Notes under the pieces: model-generated
Databases searched by the model: none
Told to the model about the DNA's origin: nothing
The model's input: only the letters and a program-made list of their open reading frames with translations
NCBI RefSeq assembly: GCF_025263265.1
Contig: NZ_CP079869.1
Coordinates: forward strand, 2,976,001 to 3,040,000
DNA length: 64,000 nucleotides
Direction of reading: 5' to 3'
DNA from: Mycobacterium sp. SMC-4
Lineage (GTDB): Bacteria > Actinomycetota > Actinomycetes > Mycobacteriales > Mycobacteriaceae
Translations under genes and position numbers: made by a program
Part shown: positions 8,992 to 17,300 of the stretch, in pieces
How the letters are laid out: every line of letters begins with the position of its first letter
Numbering within the stretch: position 1 is the first letter of the stretch

Positions 8992-8992
8992 C

Positions 8993-9388
8993 ATGGTGCG
9001 GACGTTCACGATGCTCGGAGCCACGGCTCTTGCGGCCTCGACGCTGAGCATCGGCACCGCCTCCGCGCAGCCGGCCTCGCCGGCCTGTGTGTACGAGCTC
9101 AGCCCGCCCCGTGTGGTCGACGTGTCCGGCACCGCCATGGTCACCGCGACGGTGAGCACCCGCGCCTGTGACGGCGCGGTCACTTTCCAGACAGTGGCCT
9201 GTCTGGTTCGCGCCGGCGACACGGGTGCGGGCACCTGCGCGCAGGGTCGCGGGATCCTGCCGGCGCAGGTCTTCGTCCCGTACCGGCCGGGAACGGCATA
9301 CACCTCGACCGGTCGGGGGTGCGCGTCCAAGGGCAACCCGCCGCAGAAGTTCTGCGAGCAGAACGGCCCGCTCACCGCCACGCTGTGA
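8993..9388 (+). CDS. Exported six-cysteine protein
   Basis: A 131-residue secreted protein of unknown function. Residues 1-25 form a signal peptide (MVRTFTMLGATALAASTL) with a cleavage site near ASA-QP. The mature part carries six cysteines, an even number compatible with three disulfide bonds outside the membrane. ATG 8993 is preferred over an in-frame upstream start because it gives a normal signal peptide and has a leaderless -10 box. No catalytic motif is seen. Confidence 0.75.
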   Translation: MVRTFTMLGATALAASTLSIGTASAQPASPACVYELSPPRVVDVSGTAMVTATVSTRACDGAVTFQTVACLVRAGDTGAGTCAQGRGILPAQVFVPYRPGTAYTSTGRGCASKGNPPQKFCEQNGPLTATL

Positions 9389-9469
9389 GCGTTTAGCGCG
9401 ACCGCGACTCGGGCATCCGTCGGATCAACGTGGCCGTCACACGAGTGGCCCGTGAGCGAAGGAGCCGAC

Positions 9470-9952
9470 ATGGACAACTCCGTCTGGATCATCGTGGCGG
9501 TCGTCGTCGCGTTGATCGTCTTGGGGCTCGTGGTCTTCCTGGCGAACAAGACCCGCCACCGTCGCCGCGCCGACGAGGCCGACCGGATTCGCCAGGAGGT
9601 CGCCGAAGACAGCCATCGCGTCGACAGGCAGGCCACCCTCGCGCAGGAGGCAGAGGCGAAAGCCCGTGCGGCGCAAGCTGAAGCGGATGCCAAGGCCGCC
9701 GAGGCCGCTCGCCTCGCCGACACCGCGGCCAGCCGCCGCGACACGCTCAACAGCGCGCGGGAGCACATCGACTCGCGCTTGAGCGAAGCTGACAAACTCG
9801 ACCCTCGGGTCGGTCGGGACGCCGGGACCGGTGCCCGGACGGGTCAACCGGGCACCGGGTCTTCCCCCACCCGGCCCGACCAGCCCGACCAGGCGGGGCG
9901 GCACACCGATCCCGGTGCCGAGACCATGCGACCCGACGTCTCGAACCGCTGA
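9470..9952 (+). CDS. Single-pass membrane protein with alanine-rich coiled coil
   Basis: A 160-residue protein: MDNS, one strongly hydrophobic helix (about residues 5-25), a basic stop-transfer patch (KTRHRRR), then about 70 Ala/Glu/Lys-rich residues (AQEAEAKARAAQAEADAKAA) predicted to form a long charged helix or coiled coil, and a disordered Pro/Gly/Asp tail. It is probably anchored in the membrane with the coil in the cytoplasm. ATG 9470 is chosen because GAAGGAG sits five bases upstream; an in-frame GTG at 9452 would include that ribosome site. The low-complexity composition gives no functional clue. Confidence 0.75.
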   Translation: MDNSVWIIVAVVVALIVLGLVVFLANKTRHRRRADEADRIRQEVAEDSHRVDRQATLAQEAEAKARAAQAEADAKAAEAARLADTAASRRDTLNSAREHIDSRLSEADKLDPRVGRDAGTGARTGQPGTGSSPTRPDQPDQAGRHTDPGAETMRPDVSNR

Positions 9953-9955
9953 GAC

Positions 9956-11248
9956 TCAGCGCCGAGGCGTCCAGATCACGGGCAGGTGCTTGATTCCGTG
10001 GATGAACGCCGAATGCAGACGGTCCGGCTCGGCGACCGCCCTCAGGTCCGGCACCCGACGGTGCAGTTCCTCGAACGCCACCGTGATCTCGCGGCGGGCC
10101 AGGTTGGCACCGAGGCAGAAGTGCGCGCCTCCACCGCCGAAACCGACATGCGGATTGGGGTTGCGCCGGACATCGAAGGTCCACGGATCGATGAATCGGG
10201 TCTCGTCACGGTTGGCTGAGCCGTACCAGAGTGTGAGCTTGTCACCCTCGGCGATACGCACGCCGCCGATCTGGACGTCGCGGGTGGCGGTGCGACGCAT
10301 GTAGGCGACCGGGGAGGCCCACCGGACGATCTCCTCGACCGCCGTCGGAGCCATCGTCGGGTAGTCGGCCCACCAGATGTCGCGCTGCTCGGGATAGCGG
10401 CTCAGCGCGAGTACGCCGTGGCTGATCGCGTTGCGCGTGGTTTCGTTGCCGGCGACGACCAGCAGGATGAAGAACGACGCCACCTCGGCCGAGGTGAGCC
10501 GCTCACCGTCGAGTTCGGCCTGGACCAGGGCGGTGGTCAGGTCCTCGGTCGGATGGGTACGCCTCGCGTCGGCCAGTTCGGAGGCGTAGGCACCGATGGC
10601 CATCGCGACCGAGAAGAACTCGTCGAAGTCCGTGGCAATGTCGGGATCACCGAACCCGAGGATGACGTTGGTCCAGTGGAAGATCTGCTGGTGGTCGGCC
10701 TCGGGAATACCCATCATGTCGCAGATGATCTGCAGTGGCAGGGGACCGGCCAGCGCCGTGACGATGTCGGCCTGCCCGTCGGGGTGCTCGTCGATCATCG
10801 CCTCCACCAACCGCGCGGCGCGGTCACGCACCGAATCCTCGATCAGGGCCAGCACGCGCGGGGTGAAGGCGCTGCGCACGATGTTGCGCAGCCGAGTGTG
10901 GCGCGGGTCGTCCATCGCGATCATGGAGCCGAAATACTCTGCCAGTTCAGGTGTTTGGTCACCGACCGTAATGCCCAGCGCCGAACTGAACAACTCGGGG
11001 TGGCGACTGACGTAGTGCACGTCGTCGTAGCGGGTCAGCGCCCAGTGCCCGGCCACCTCGGCGTCGGTGTCGATCACGAACGCCTCGTGAAAGGAGACCG
11101 GGGCCTCGCGGCGCAACGTCGCGAACGCGCCGTCGCGGATATCGTCGTCGAGCCCCCAGAAGTCCCACGAGCTCAGGTCGATGTCCACCAGCGGAATCTC
11201 TGGTGGCGCAGTGCCGTTGATCCGCGCGACGAGGGTACCGGTGTCCAT
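9956..11248 (-). CDS. cyp124: Cytochrome P450, CYP124 type
   Basis: Haem-thiolate monooxygenase of 430 residues. Signatures: I-helix oxygen-binding AGNETTRNA (about 270-278), ExxR in VEEIVRW, and the haem loop FGGGGAHFCLGANLAR with the cysteine ligand near residue 380. The N-terminus (GTAPPEIPLVDIDLSS) and segments such as LPLQIICDMMGIPEADHQ match M. tuberculosis CYP124 (Rv2266) as I recall it very closely. CYP124 hydroxylates methyl-branched lipids at the omega position and can oxidise the cholesterol side chain. It is the last gene of a minus-strand run (small acidic protein, SRPBCC protein, conserved protein, P450), 17 bases after the preceding stop. A TACGCT hexamer eight bases before the ATG may give it a separate leaderless start. 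Confidence 0.88.
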   Translation of the reverse strand: MDTGTLVARINGTAPPEIPLVDIDLSSWDFWGLDDDIRDGAFATLRREAPVSFHEAFVIDTDAEVAGHWALTRYDDVHYVSRHPELFSSALGITVGDQTPELAEYFGSMIAMDDPRHTRLRNIVRSAFTPRVLALIEDSVRDRAARLVEAMIDEHPDGQADIVTALAGPLPLQIICDMMGIPEADHQQIFHWTNVILGFGDPDIATDFDEFFSVAMAIGAYASELADARRTHPTEDLTTALVQAELDGERLTSAEVASFFILLVVAGNETTRNAISHGVLALSRYPEQRDIWWADYPTMAPTAVEEIVRWASPVAYMRRTATRDVQIGGVRIAEGDKLTLWYGSANRDETRFIDPWTFDVRRNPNPHVGFGGGGAHFCLGANLARREITVAFEELHRRVPDLRAVAEPDRLHSAFIHGIKHLPVIWTPRR

Positions 11249-11265
11249 ACGGACCCAGCGTAGCC

Positions 11266-11661
11266 TCAGGGCCGAGACTCGTGACCTTTTCTGCCGGCAG
11301 TGCGCCGGTCCTCTTTCATCCGGGACTCGTGGAGGTGGCGGGCGCCGCCGACCAACTCCTCGCGCACACGGCGCTCGTGATCTCGGTACACGTTCCAGTA
11401 GGTGTCGTCGAACTCCTCCACGATCTGGAACGTCCAGCGCCCCTCGAGCACGTTGCGACCTACCAGATCCGTTTTCAGCCGTTCGGCCACCTCGTCGTTT
11501 CCGCTGTCGCGCAAGGCTTCACACGCGTCACCAACCAGGAGGTCGGCACGCCCCATCAGTTGGTGGAAGGCGTACAGATGCCCGCGGGCCCGCTCGAGGT
11601 ACTCCAGACCCTCGGTCAGCTTGCCGACGGCGTCGACGACTTCATCGCTCGGCTCGGTCAC
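11266..11661 (-). CDS. Conserved mycobacterial protein of unknown function
   Basis: A 131-residue soluble protein, mostly helical. Recognisable conserved blocks are ARGHLYAFHQLMGRAD, LVGRNVLEGRWTFQIVEEFD and RHLHESRMKEDRRTAGRKG, which I recall from many actinobacterial hypothetical proteins without a known role. The start is taken at GTG 11661 (VTEPSDEVV); the only in-frame start further upstream is a TTG. It lies between the SRPBCC gene and the P450 and appears to belong to the same operon. Confidence 0.72.
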   Translation of the reverse strand: MTEPSDEVVDAVGKLTEGLEYLERARGHLYAFHQLMGRADLLVGDACEALRDSGNDEVAERLKTDLVGRNVLEGRWTFQIVEEFDDTYWNVYRDHERRVREELVGGARHLHESRMKEDRRTAGRKGHESRP

Positions 11662-11694
11662 CGAGGCTAGATACCCACCCGGACCGCCCCGCAA

Positions 11695-12156
11695 TCACGA
11701 CTCGCCCGGACCCTCGACGACGGCTTTGATCCGTTCCAGGGTCGTGCGCATGTCACGCAGGTTGCGCCGCCGGCGCAGCTGCCCGCCCAACACGGCAAAG
11801 GCCGACATCAGCGGGCTGGGGCTGAGGTGGAACGACTCGGTCACGTCGGTGACCCCCGCCTGCCCGGCCGAGGGGCTCAGCAGGTAGTGCCAGTTGTTGA
11901 CGGCGCGGTCACCGACGAGGACCTCGAAACCGAACTCGCGGCCCGGCGTGCACGCGGTGACCCGGCAGGTCGTCCAGTACACCGGCCCGATCTCGTTGCG
12001 ACGGACGCGACCGCGAAACCGTGCCTCGAGGGTGGGCGCCGTGACACCGTCGAGCCACTCGGCCTCGATGACCTCCGGGGAGAACGTACCGGTGTTCTCC
12101 ACGTTGGCGATCAGGGCCCAGATCCGGTCGGCGGGCGCGGCCATCGGCACGGTCAC
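11695..12156 (-). CDS. SRPBCC (START/polyketide-cyclase-like) lipid-binding protein
   Basis: Helix-grip fold protein of about 153 residues that binds hydrophobic ligands in a cavity. The pattern PADRIWALIANVENTGTFSP followed by VIEAEWLDG is typical of mycobacterial SRPBCC proteins. GTG 12156 is used, but it leaves the first beta strand short; a CTG overlapping the stop of the upstream gene at 12178-12180 would give the usual N-terminus, so the real start is uncertain. Its position upstream of CYP124 suggests it may handle a lipid substrate or product of that enzyme, which is inference from context. Confidence 0.78.
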   Translation of the reverse strand: MTVPMAAPADRIWALIANVENTGTFSPEVIEAEWLDGVTAPTLEARFRGRVRRNEIGPVYWTTCRVTACTPGREFGFEVLVGDRAVNNWHYLLSPSAGQAGVTDVTESFHLSPSPLMSAFAVLGGQLRRRRNLRDMRTTLERIKAVVEGPGES

Positions 12157-12176
12157 CGAGCCGCGCAGCGGGCTGC

Positions 12177-12383
12177 TCAGCGGTCGAAGTCAGCGTCGTC
12201 GACGGGCACGTCGATGGCCTGCTCCAGCAGATCGGCCTCATTGGCCTGCCAGTCGCGGTCAGCCGAGACCCGCTGCGCGTCGGAGAAGACCCCGTCGTCC
12301 TCGACGTCATCGACCGGGATGCTCTGTTCGACGACGTCAGCCTCGGCGGCGGCGTCGAACGCGCTGGGGTCTGGTCTGGTCAT
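12177..12383 (-). CDS. Small acidic conserved protein
   Basis: A 68-residue, strongly acidic protein (many Asp/Glu, few basic residues) with two similar acidic segments, VVEQSIPVDD and LLEQAIDVPVDD, which look like an internal duplication. The start has a good ribosome site (GAGGGAGCA before ATG 12383). It is the first gene of the minus-strand CYP124 run. No known domain; its charge suggests a partner for a basic protein or simply a disordered linker-like protein. Confidence 0.65.
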   Translation of the reverse strand: MTRPDPSAFDAAAEADVVEQSIPVDDVEDDGVFSDAQRVSADRDWQANEADLLEQAIDVPVDDADFDR

Positions 12384-12573
12384 TGCTCCCTCTCACGGTT
12401 GACGTGCGCGGTAGACCTCCACGATAGGCCGCCGATCCACCCACCGACGACGGCGAGGGCCGCTGATTCTCTCGCCGTACCATCTCGGGTAGTGTGCAGA
12501 AACTGCGCAACGACAACACGGGTCCTCAAAACGGCGGGGCCGTCAATCGACCAGCATTCGATTCCAAAGGCTT

Positions 12574-13464
12574 GTGACTTTGCCAGAGACCAGCAATGGG
12601 GCACGCGATCTGACCCCGCACTTCGAAGACGTCCAGTCGCATTACGACCTGTCCGACGATTTCTACCGACTCTTCCTCGATCCGACGCAGACCTACAGCT
12701 GCGCCTACTTCGAGCGCGACGAGATGTCGCTGGAAGAGGCGCAGATCGCCAAGATCGACCTGTCGCTGGGCAAACTCGGTCTGCAGCCCGGGATGACGCT
12801 GCTCGACGTGGGCTGCGGCTGGGGCGCCACCATCCGGCGGGCGGTCGAGAAGTATGACGTCAACGTCGTCGGTCTCACGCTCAGCCGCAACCAGCAGGCA
12901 CACGTCCAGCAGGTCCTCGACCAGCTGGACAGCCCGCGCTCCACGCGCGTCCTGCTGGCGGGTTGGGAGCAGTTCGACGAACCGGTCGACCGCATCGTCT
13001 CGATCGGAGCGTTCGAGCACTTCGGACGCGACCGTTACGACGATTTCTTCAAGCGGGCCTACGAGGTGCTGCCCTCCGACGGAGTGATGATGCTGCACAC
13101 CATCGTCAAGCCGTCCGACGAGGAGTTCAAGGCGCGCGGCCTGCCCCTGACGATGACCAAGCTGAAGTTCTTCAAATTCATCATGGACGAGATCTTCCCC
13201 GGCGGGGATCTGCCCCAAGTGGTCGCCGTGGAGACGCACGCCCGCGCTGCCGGGTTCGAGGTGGCGCGCGTGCAGCCGCTGCGCCTGCACTACGCCCGCA
13301 CCCTCGATCACTGGTCGACGGCGCTGGAGGCACGCAAGCACGAGGCGATCAGTATTCAGTCCGAAGAGGTCTACGACCGCTACATGAAGTACCTCACCGG
13401 CTGCGCCGACCTGTTCCGCGAGGGCTACACCGACGTCTGCCAGTTCACCCTGACCAAGGGCTGA
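12574..13464 (+). CDS. Cyclopropane/mycolic-acid methyltransferase family protein
   Basis: S-adenosylmethionine-dependent methyltransferase of 296 residues in the CmaA/MmaA/PcaA/UmaA family that modifies meromycolate chains. The N-terminal HFEDVQSHYDLSDDFYRLFLD, the SAM loop LLDVGCGWG (76-84), the acidic residue after the second strand and the active-site ERDEMSLEEAQ segment are all present. Length is normal for the family. It starts at GTG 12574 with AAAGG upstream. It stands alone, divergent from the CYP124 run. Which mycolate position it modifies cannot be decided from sequence. Confidence 0.87.
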   Translation: MTLPETSNGARDLTPHFEDVQSHYDLSDDFYRLFLDPTQTYSCAYFERDEMSLEEAQIAKIDLSLGKLGLQPGMTLLDVGCGWGATIRRAVEKYDVNVVGLTLSRNQQAHVQQVLDQLDSPRSTRVLLAGWEQFDEPVDRIVSIGAFEHFGRDRYDDFFKRAYEVLPSDGVMMLHTIVKPSDEEFKARGLPLTMTKLKFFKFIMDEIFPGGDLPQVVAVETHARAAGFEVARVQPLRLHYARTLDHWSTALEARKHEAISIQSEEVYDRYMKYLTGCADLFREGYTDVCQFTLTKG

Positions 13465-13468
13465 ACGC

Positions 13469-14518
13469 TCATCCCCGCCGACGGTAGGTGCGCGCCGGTT
13501 CTCCGGGCTCCGCGCCCGCCGCATCTCGGCGTCGGGCAGCCATTCCGGCCAACGCTTCGAACACCACCCGGTGAGCAGCGTTGACGGTCAGCTCCGCGTG
13601 GTCGTAGGCCGGCGCGACCTCGACGACGTCCACCCCGGCGACGTCGTGTTCGTAGCAGAGTTGGCGCACCATTCGTAGCAGGTCGGCACTGGTGATGCCG
13701 CCGGGTTCGGGAGTTCCGGTCCCGGGCGCGTGTGCGGGGTCGAGTACGTCGATATCCACCGATACGTAGAGCTTGTCGGCTTTGGCGAGCGCCTCGGCGA
13801 CCGCATCGGCCATCACCGCCGGGAAACCGCGCTCCCAGATCTCCTGCATGGTGTGCCAGGTCATGCGCTGCTCGCGCATCCACTCGAAGGTGTCCTGGGG
13901 AGGCCAGTACCCGCGTAGGCCGACCTGCACGAAATGCGAGCCCGGAACCGCGCCGGACTCGATGAGCCGACGCATCGGTGTGCCGTGGCTGGCCAGATTG
14001 CCCTCGATCTCGTCGGCGGTGTCGGCATGGGCGTCGAAGTGCACGATGCCGACGTTGCCGTAACCGTGCACATCGGCGACGGCCGTCGCGGCGGGCCAGG
14101 TGATCGAGTGGTCTCCGCCGAGAATCACCGGCACGATTCCTCGACTGGCGACATCATGAACGCGCTGACGAATGTTGTTGTGCGACAGCTCAGTCTGGCC
14201 GTGCGGGCAGTACGCGTCGCCGAAATCGACCACTTCGAGCCATTCGAAGATCTCCAGTCCGAGATCCATGTGATACGTGCCGGGCTCGTAGGCGGTGGCC
14301 CGGATCGCGCGCGGGCCGAACCGCGCACCGGGGCGGTTGGTCGTGCCGATGTCGAACGGGGCGCCGACGATCGCCGCGTCCGGTTTCCAGGTCTGGAGCT
14401 GGTCGAGGTCGGTCAGGAACGGACGGTGGCCGAACGACGCCACTCCGGCGTAGGCCAGCTCAAGTTGCTCGGCCATACCGGGCGTGAGCTCCCTGCGGGG
14501 TCCGTGATCACCGCCCAT
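13469..14518 (-). CDS. speB: Ureohydrolase, agmatinase type
   Basis: Binuclear manganese ureohydrolase of 349 residues. The metal ligands are all visible: GGDHS (134-138), FDAHAD (161-166) and SVDIDVLDPAHAPG (253-266). The overall pattern, GAPFDIGTTNRPGARFGPR in the N-terminal part, is that of agmatinases, which make putrescine and urea from agmatine; related guanidino hydrolases (guanidinobutyrase, guanidine hydrolase) share these motifs, so the substrate is not certain. It converges on the methyltransferase gene with a four-base gap and has a probable leaderless promoter. Confidence 0.82.
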   Translation of the reverse strand: MGGDHGPRRELTPGMAEQLELAYAGVASFGHRPFLTDLDQLQTWKPDAAIVGAPFDIGTTNRPGARFGPRAIRATAYEPGTYHMDLGLEIFEWLEVVDFGDAYCPHGQTELSHNNIRQRVHDVASRGIVPVILGGDHSITWPAATAVADVHGYGNVGIVHFDAHADTADEIEGNLASHGTPMRRLIESGAVPGSHFVQVGLRGYWPPQDTFEWMREQRMTWHTMQEIWERGFPAVMADAVAEALAKADKLYVSVDIDVLDPAHAPGTGTPEPGGITSADLLRMVRQLCYEHDVAGVDVVEVAPAYDHAELTVNAAHRVVFEALAGMAARRRDAAGAEPGEPARTYRRRG

Positions 14519-14525
14519 GTCGATG

Positions 14526-14531
14526 ACCGTA
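14526..14531 (-). promoter_or_regulatory. Leaderless -10 box (TACGGT) for the ureohydrolase
   Basis: On the minus strand TACGGT is followed by seven bases (CATCGAC) and ATG at 14518. No ribosome site is present, which fits leaderless transcription. Confidence 0.45.
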
Positions 14532-14555
14532 CCGCTCGTCGGCTCACTCCAGTGC

Positions 14556-14978
14556 TCAACCGGGGTTCAGTGCCGCCCGCATCTGCTCAGGCACCGGTCG
14601 CTTGGCCCAGTCGGTCGTCGAGACCAGGACATAGACGTTGTGTCCGCGCACCGCGACCCGTTCGTCGGCAGCGCCGGTGCGGGCCAGCACGGTGAAACCG
14701 ACGGTGAAACTGGTCGTCCCGACCCGGCTGCACTGTGCGATCACCCGCACCTCGTCGCGCCACCGTACCGGGGTGACGTAATCGATCTCGGCATGCACGA
14801 CCTGAAAGTCCAGACCCAGGTCCATCAGTGCCGGATACGAGATGCCCAAGGCATCGAACAGCGCCGTGCAGGCCTCGTCGAACCAGGTCAGGTAGTGCCC
14901 GTTGAACACCACACCTTGTTGATCGATCTCGGCGTATCGAGGCACCACCGCCAGCGAGAACTCCGCCACCCGCAACAC
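14556..14978 (-). CDS. Hot-dog fold acyl-CoA thioesterase (4HBT family)
   Basis: Hot-dog fold thioesterase of about 140 residues in the YbgC/4-hydroxybenzoyl-CoA thioesterase family. The catalytic-loop region AEIDQQGVVFNGHYLTWFDEA matches the usual D-x-x-G-V-V-x-N/H pattern, although the canonical Asp is followed by Gln. It cleaves acyl-CoA thioesters in the cytoplasm; chain preference is unknown. GTG 14978 or GTG 14969 are both possible starts. It is divergent from the dehydratase gene, whose start is 29 bases away. Confidence 0.75.
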   Translation of the reverse strand: MLRVAEFSLAVVPRYAEIDQQGVVFNGHYLTWFDEACTALFDALGISYPALMDLGLDFQVVHAEIDYVTPVRWRDEVRVIAQCSRVGTTSFTVGFTVLARTGAADERVAVRGHNVYVLVSTTDWAKRPVPEQMRAALNPG

Positions 14979-15006
14979 CCTAGTGCCGCCGGGCAGACTG
15001 GCAGCC

Positions 15007-15957
15007 ATGCAGCTGGTGACCCTCGACGACGTCCGTGCCGCCGCGCGACGCATCCGGCCCCACGTGGTGCGGACCCCGCTGGTGCCCGCGCTGTGGGGTG
15101 ACTCCGACCGCCCACTGTGGATCAAGCCGGAGAACCTGCAGCCGATCGGCGCGTTCAAGGTGCGCGGGGCGTTCAACGCGATCGCAGCCCTGCGGGTTCG
15201 CGATCCCGGCGTCCGGGATGTGGTCGCATATTCCAGCGGAAACCACGCCCAGGCGGTGGCCTACGCGGCCGCCACCTTCGGCCTGCGGGCGCACATCGTC
15301 ATGCCGGAGGAAACGCCGGCGGTCAAGGTCGAGGCCACCCGCATGCACGGTGCGCGGGTGGTGCTGTGCGAGGCCGGCGGGCGCGAACGGGTGGCTGGCC
15401 AGGTCGCCGCGGACACCGGCGCGGAGATGATCCCGCCGTTCGACCACCCCCTGATCATCGCGGGGCAGGGCACGGTGGGTCTGGAGGTCGCCGAGGACCT
15501 GCCTGACGTCCGCAACGTGCTGGTGCCGGTCAGCGGCGGGGGATTGTGCTCGGGGGTCGGTGTCGCGATCCGTGCATTGTGCCCTCATGCCAGGGTCGTC
15601 GGAGTCGAACCCGAACTCGCGGCCGACACCACCGAGTCGATGCGCCTCGGTCACCGGGTGGACTGGCCGATTCACGACCGTAACCGCACGGTCGCCGACG
15701 GCCTGCGGTCGCAGCCGTCCGACCTCACCTTCACCCACCTGCAGACCGTCGTGGATGAGATGATCACGGTGTCCGAAGACGAGATACGCTCAGCAGTAAG
15801 GGAATTCGCACTGCGCGGTCGACTGGTCAGCGAGCCCAGCGGCGCGGTGGCGTTGGCTGCGTATCGACGCCGCGGCACCGCGACCGGATCGACGGTCGTG
15901 GTGTTGTCCGGCGGGAACATCGATCCGCAGCTGTTCGAGGCGATGCTGCGCGGGTGA
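15007..15957 (+). CDS. PLP-dependent threonine/serine dehydratase family
   Basis: Fold-type II pyridoxal-phosphate enzyme of 316 residues. The Schiff-base lysine lies in PIGAFKVRGAFNAI (about 46-50), the phosphate-binding glycine loop is VSGGGLCSGV (about 176-185) and SSGNHAQ is also conserved. It lacks a C-terminal ACT regulatory domain, so it resembles catabolic threonine/serine ammonia-lyases or serine racemases rather than biosynthetic IlvA. ATG 15007 is preferred to an upstream in-frame GTG at 14983, which lies close to the divergent gene start. Confidence 0.85.
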   Translation: MQLVTLDDVRAAARRIRPHVVRTPLVPALWGDSDRPLWIKPENLQPIGAFKVRGAFNAIAALRVRDPGVRDVVAYSSGNHAQAVAYAAATFGLRAHIVMPEETPAVKVEATRMHGARVVLCEAGGRERVAGQVAADTGAEMIPPFDHPLIIAGQGTVGLEVAEDLPDVRNVLVPVSGGGLCSGVGVAIRALCPHARVVGVEPELAADTTESMRLGHRVDWPIHDRNRTVADGLRSQPSDLTFTHLQTVVDEMITVSEDEIRSAVREFALRGRLVSEPSGAVALAAYRRRGTATGSTVVVLSGGNIDPQLFEAMLRG

Positions 15958-16057
15958 TGCCGCCCGCGACATCTGGACCCGCCGGTACTGGTCGCCGATC
16001 GTGAAACGTTTGCCGCCGGCGAGCCGATAAGTCACTGATAGCCCGATGGCCGACGCG

Positions 16058-16063
16058 TAGGAT
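16058..16063 (+). promoter_or_regulatory. Leaderless -10 box (TAGGAT) for the L,D-transpeptidase
   Basis: TAGGAT then six bases (GGAAAT) then GTG 16070. The spacing matches mycobacterial leaderless promoters; the GGA inside the spacer could also act as a weak ribosome site. Confidence 0.5.
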
Positions 16064-16069
16064 GGAAAT

Positions 16070-16834
16070 GTGCTGAGACAACGTCTGCAGCAAATCACAT
16101 TGATCTGCGGTGTACTGATTGCCGGCTTGGCGCTGGTGGTGCCGGCCGCGACCGCCACCGCCGGGCTCGCGCCGGGCAGCCGCGTCGTCGACGTGTCGCC
16201 GGGACCCGGCCAGACCGTGGGCGTGGCCCATCCGGTCACCGTCGCATTCAGCGGCGCGGTGGCGAACCGGGCGGCCGCCGAACGGTCGATCGTGGTCCAA
16301 CCCGCCGGCGCCCCCGGACCGGTGGCGGGGACATTCCAGTGGCTCGATGCCCGCACCGCCCAGTGGACACCGACGGACTTCTTTCCCGCCCACTCCCGCA
16401 TCGATGTCGGCATCGGCGGGTTCTCCACCAGCTTCCAGACCGGCGCCTCGGTCGTCAGCGTGGCCGACGTGAGCGCGTACACGTTCACGGTGAGCATTGA
16501 CGGCGTGGTTGCCCGCCAGATGCCGGCGTCGATGGGGAAGGCGAAGTTCCCCACGCCACTCGGTCGGTTCACCGCGCTGTCCAAAGAGCGCAACGTCACC
16601 TTCGATTCCCGCACCATCGGCATCCCGCTCGATGATCCCGAGGGCTACCTGATCAAGGGGGAGTACGGGGTCCGGGTGACGTGGGGCGGGGTGTACGTGC
16701 ACTCAGCGCCTTGGTCGGTGGGGTCACAGGGCTACGCCAACGTCAGCCACGGCTGCATCAACCTCAGCCCCGACAACGCCGCCTGGTACTTCGACACCGT
16801 CAGCGTCGGTGACCCGATCATCGTCCAGGCCTGA
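16070..16834 (+). CDS. ldtA: L,D-transpeptidase, LdtMt1 type
   Basis: Exported L,D-transpeptidase of 254 residues that makes 3-3 peptidoglycan cross-links and is inhibited by carbapenems. A signal sequence occupies residues 1-31, followed by a bacterial Ig-like domain (about 35-125) and the YkuD catalytic domain with HSAPWSVGSQGYANVSHGC; His 211, His 227 and the nucleophile Cys 229 are intact. Sequence and length match M. tuberculosis LdtMt1 (Rv0116c, 251 aa) as I recall it far better than the longer LdtMt2 or LdtMt5. It starts at GTG 16070 with a leaderless-type promoter. Confidence 0.88.
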   Translation: MLRQRLQQITLICGVLIAGLALVVPAATATAGLAPGSRVVDVSPGPGQTVGVAHPVTVAFSGAVANRAAAERSIVVQPAGAPGPVAGTFQWLDARTAQWTPTDFFPAHSRIDVGIGGFSTSFQTGASVVSVADVSAYTFTVSIDGVVARQMPASMGKAKFPTPLGRFTALSKERNVTFDSRTIGIPLDDPEGYLIKGEYGVRVTWGGVYVHSAPWSVGSQGYANVSHGCINLSPDNAAWYFDTVSVGDPIIVQA

Positions 16835-16843
16835 GGCTCGTCC

Positions 16844-17263
16844 TCAGCAGTCGGCCTGAATTCGGAACCGAGCGCTGACCGCTTCGCTGGGCTTGTCGGT
16901 GAAGTTGCCGTCGGCGGTCCCGGTGATCGTGTAGCTCCCGTTGGCGCCCGTCGCCTCGGCCTCGCCGACGTTGTCGACCCAGAATGACCCGGTGAACCCG
17001 CCGAAGTCACGGAACTGGACCGACTTCGCGGTGACCGGTCCACCGGTCTCCAGAATTGCCGAAAAACCCTGATTCTCGTCGGGTGTCTCGATGTACCACG
17101 CCCACCCGGCCTGGTGACAACGCACCGGGTGCGACCCATTGATCTGGTCACCGTCGATCGAGACGGTGGCGGTGGTCCCGCCCAGCGCCGGGTCCGGTGC
17201 CGAGCATCCCGCCAGGCACAGGGCGATTCCGGCGGCAGCAGCCAGGAGGTTTCGGGTCCTCAT
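16844..17263 (-). CDS. LpqH-family (19 kDa antigen-like) lipoprotein
   Basis: Lipoprotein of 139 residues. The signal peptide ends in a lipobox LAGC with the lipid-carrying cysteine near residue 20, so it should be anchored on the outer face of the membrane. The mature domain has the LpqH layout: TVSIDG, a first cysteine (VRCHQ), then GGFTGSFWVDN, YTITGTADGNFTD and a terminal cysteine after FRIQAD, the last two cysteines likely paired. The start is ATG 17263. It converges on the L,D-transpeptidase. Homologues are TLR2-active surface antigens; the physiological role is unknown. Confidence 0.82.
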   Translation of the reverse strand: MRTRNLLAAAAGIALCLAGCSAPDPALGGTTATVSIDGDQINGSHPVRCHQAGWAWYIETPDENQGFSAILETGGPVTAKSVQFRDFGGFTGSFWVDNVGEAEATGANGSYTITGTADGNFTDKPSEAVSARFRIQADC

Positions 17264-17300
17264 GGACCCTGACTCTATTCGGTCGATCGCCCACAACACG

